Source: an uncultured Gemmatimonadota bacterium (GTDB lineage: Bacteria; Gemmatimonadota; Gemmatimonadetes; Gemmatimonadales; GWC2-71-9). From it: DNA of 5,611 nt. The stretch covers positions 1 to 5,611 of the forward strand of contig CAMLHU010000155.1 in assembly GCA_946479825.1 (NCBI GenBank), read 5' to 3'. The notes under the pieces are model-generated. The model saw nothing but the letters and a program-made list of their open reading frames with translations, did not search any database and was not told the DNA's origin. The position numbers and the translations under genes were made by a program. This document shows, in pieces, positions 5,128 to 5,611 of the stretch (position 1 is the stretch's first letter; each line of letters starts with the position of its first letter).

Positions 5128-5611
5128 ATGACCGGACCCGCGCCGTCGGAACGTGACCTCGCGGTCCTGCGCTCGTTCGCCCGACGGATCGACCCCTCGG
5201 ACGCCGGGGCCCACAACAACCTCGGCGTTTTGTATTACCAGAAGGGGCTCGTGCCCGAGGCGATCGCGGCGTTCGAGCGCGCGCTCGAGCTCGACCCCAA
5301 GATGGGGGTCGCGCAGGCCAACCTCGCGATCGCCTACCAGAACACCGGCTACTACGACCGCCGGGTGGCCGAGCTGCGCGAGCAGCTCCGGCGCCAGCCC
5401 GACGACCGCGACGCCCGCTGGGAGCTGGGCCGGATCTTCGCGGCCCTGGGCCAGCACGCCGAGGCCATCCACGAGTTCGAGGCGCTGATCGCGCGCGCGC
5501 CGCGCGACGTGCCGGCGCTGATCCAGCTGGGGCTCGCCGAGAAGGCGCGGGGGGGGATGGAGGCCGCGGCCGAGTGGTTCCGCAAGGCCGCCGACCGCGG
5601 CGTGGTCGACA
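5128..5611 (+). CDS. Tetratricopeptide-repeat protein, N-terminal part (3' end outside window)
   Basis: The frame is open from ATG 5128 to the window edge and gives 161 residues. An in-frame TGA at 5116-5118 leaves this ATG as the first possible start, 4 bases after the cheC stop and without a clear Shine-Dalgarno, so translation is likely coupled to cheC. After about 25 residues come four back-to-back 34-residue units at about 26-59, 60-93, 94-127 and 128-161. They show the TPR pattern of small residues at positions 8 and 20 and Pro near 32, for example NNLGVLYYQKG, EAIAAFERALELDP and AEAIHEFEALIARAP. TPR arrays bind other proteins. No signal peptide or membrane segment is visible in this part, so it appears cytoplasmic. 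The C-terminal part, which may carry a further domain, is not seen, so no specific function is assigned. By position it belongs to the che operon. Confidence 0.88.
   Translation, partial: MTGPAPSERDLAVLRSFARRIDPSDAGAHNNLGVLYYQKGLVPEAIAAFERALELDPKMGVAQANLAIAYQNTGYYDRRVAELREQLRRQPDDRDARWELGRIFAALGQHAEAIHEFEALIARAPRDVPALIQLGLAEKARGGMEAAAEWFRKAADRGVVD

Noticed and set aside
4143..5219. Minus-strand frame opposite cheC and the cheA end
   Set aside because: Its composition mirrors the antisense of cheC (His, Val, Glu, Arg rich), it has no domain signal, and it lies opposite intact cheC.

Overview
This 5.6 kb stretch is very GC-rich and densely coded. All genes are on the + strand and are packed with overlaps or gaps of a few bases. 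It looks like chromosomal DNA from a high-GC, Gram-negative-type bacterium. The combination of a DksA-type regulator, signal peptidase II, and a CheW/CheY/CheA/CheC set with Bacillus/Thermotoga-like motifs would suit Gemmatimonadota or a similar phylum. That placement is an inference from style and gene content, because there is no rRNA or other phylogenetic marker here. I see no mobile elements, tRNAs, rRNAs or CRISPR arrays.

Left part (1-1726): a housekeeping block. It holds the 3' end of a TraR/DksA-family zinc-finger protein, then lspA (lipoprotein signal peptidase) starting inside the 3' end of that gene, then an RluA/RluD-type 23S rRNA pseudouridine synthase starting 5 bases after the lspA stop. 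These three look like one transcription unit. The rluD-like gene ends in a short, atypical, AT-richer tail (about 1677-1720) that overlaps the next gene and may really be the promoter/leader of the chemotaxis genes.

Middle part (1719-5123): a compact chemotaxis-type signalling cluster in the order cheW-cheY-cheA-cheC. CheW and the P5 domain of CheA would dock to chemoreceptors. CheA autophosphorylates on His46 and passes the phosphate to Asp54 of CheY, and CheC (both phosphatase motifs intact) would remove it from CheY-P. All key residues are present, so the pathway core looks functional. The window has no receptor (MCP) and no adaptation enzymes (CheR, CheB, CheD), so these are either elsewhere or absent. 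The only real intergenic gap (2154-2234) lies between cheW and cheY, with a hairpin at its start and a strong Shine-Dalgarno at its end.

Right part (5128-5611): the first 161 residues of a tetratricopeptide-repeat protein that starts 4 bases after cheC and runs off the window. Its tight coupling to cheC makes it part of the same operon by position, but its role is unknown.

The window is mostly ordinary, well-conserved biology. The items most worth a second look are the rluD/cheW junction, the TPR gene attached to the chemotaxis operon, and the absence of adaptation genes next to a complete CheA-CheY-CheC core.
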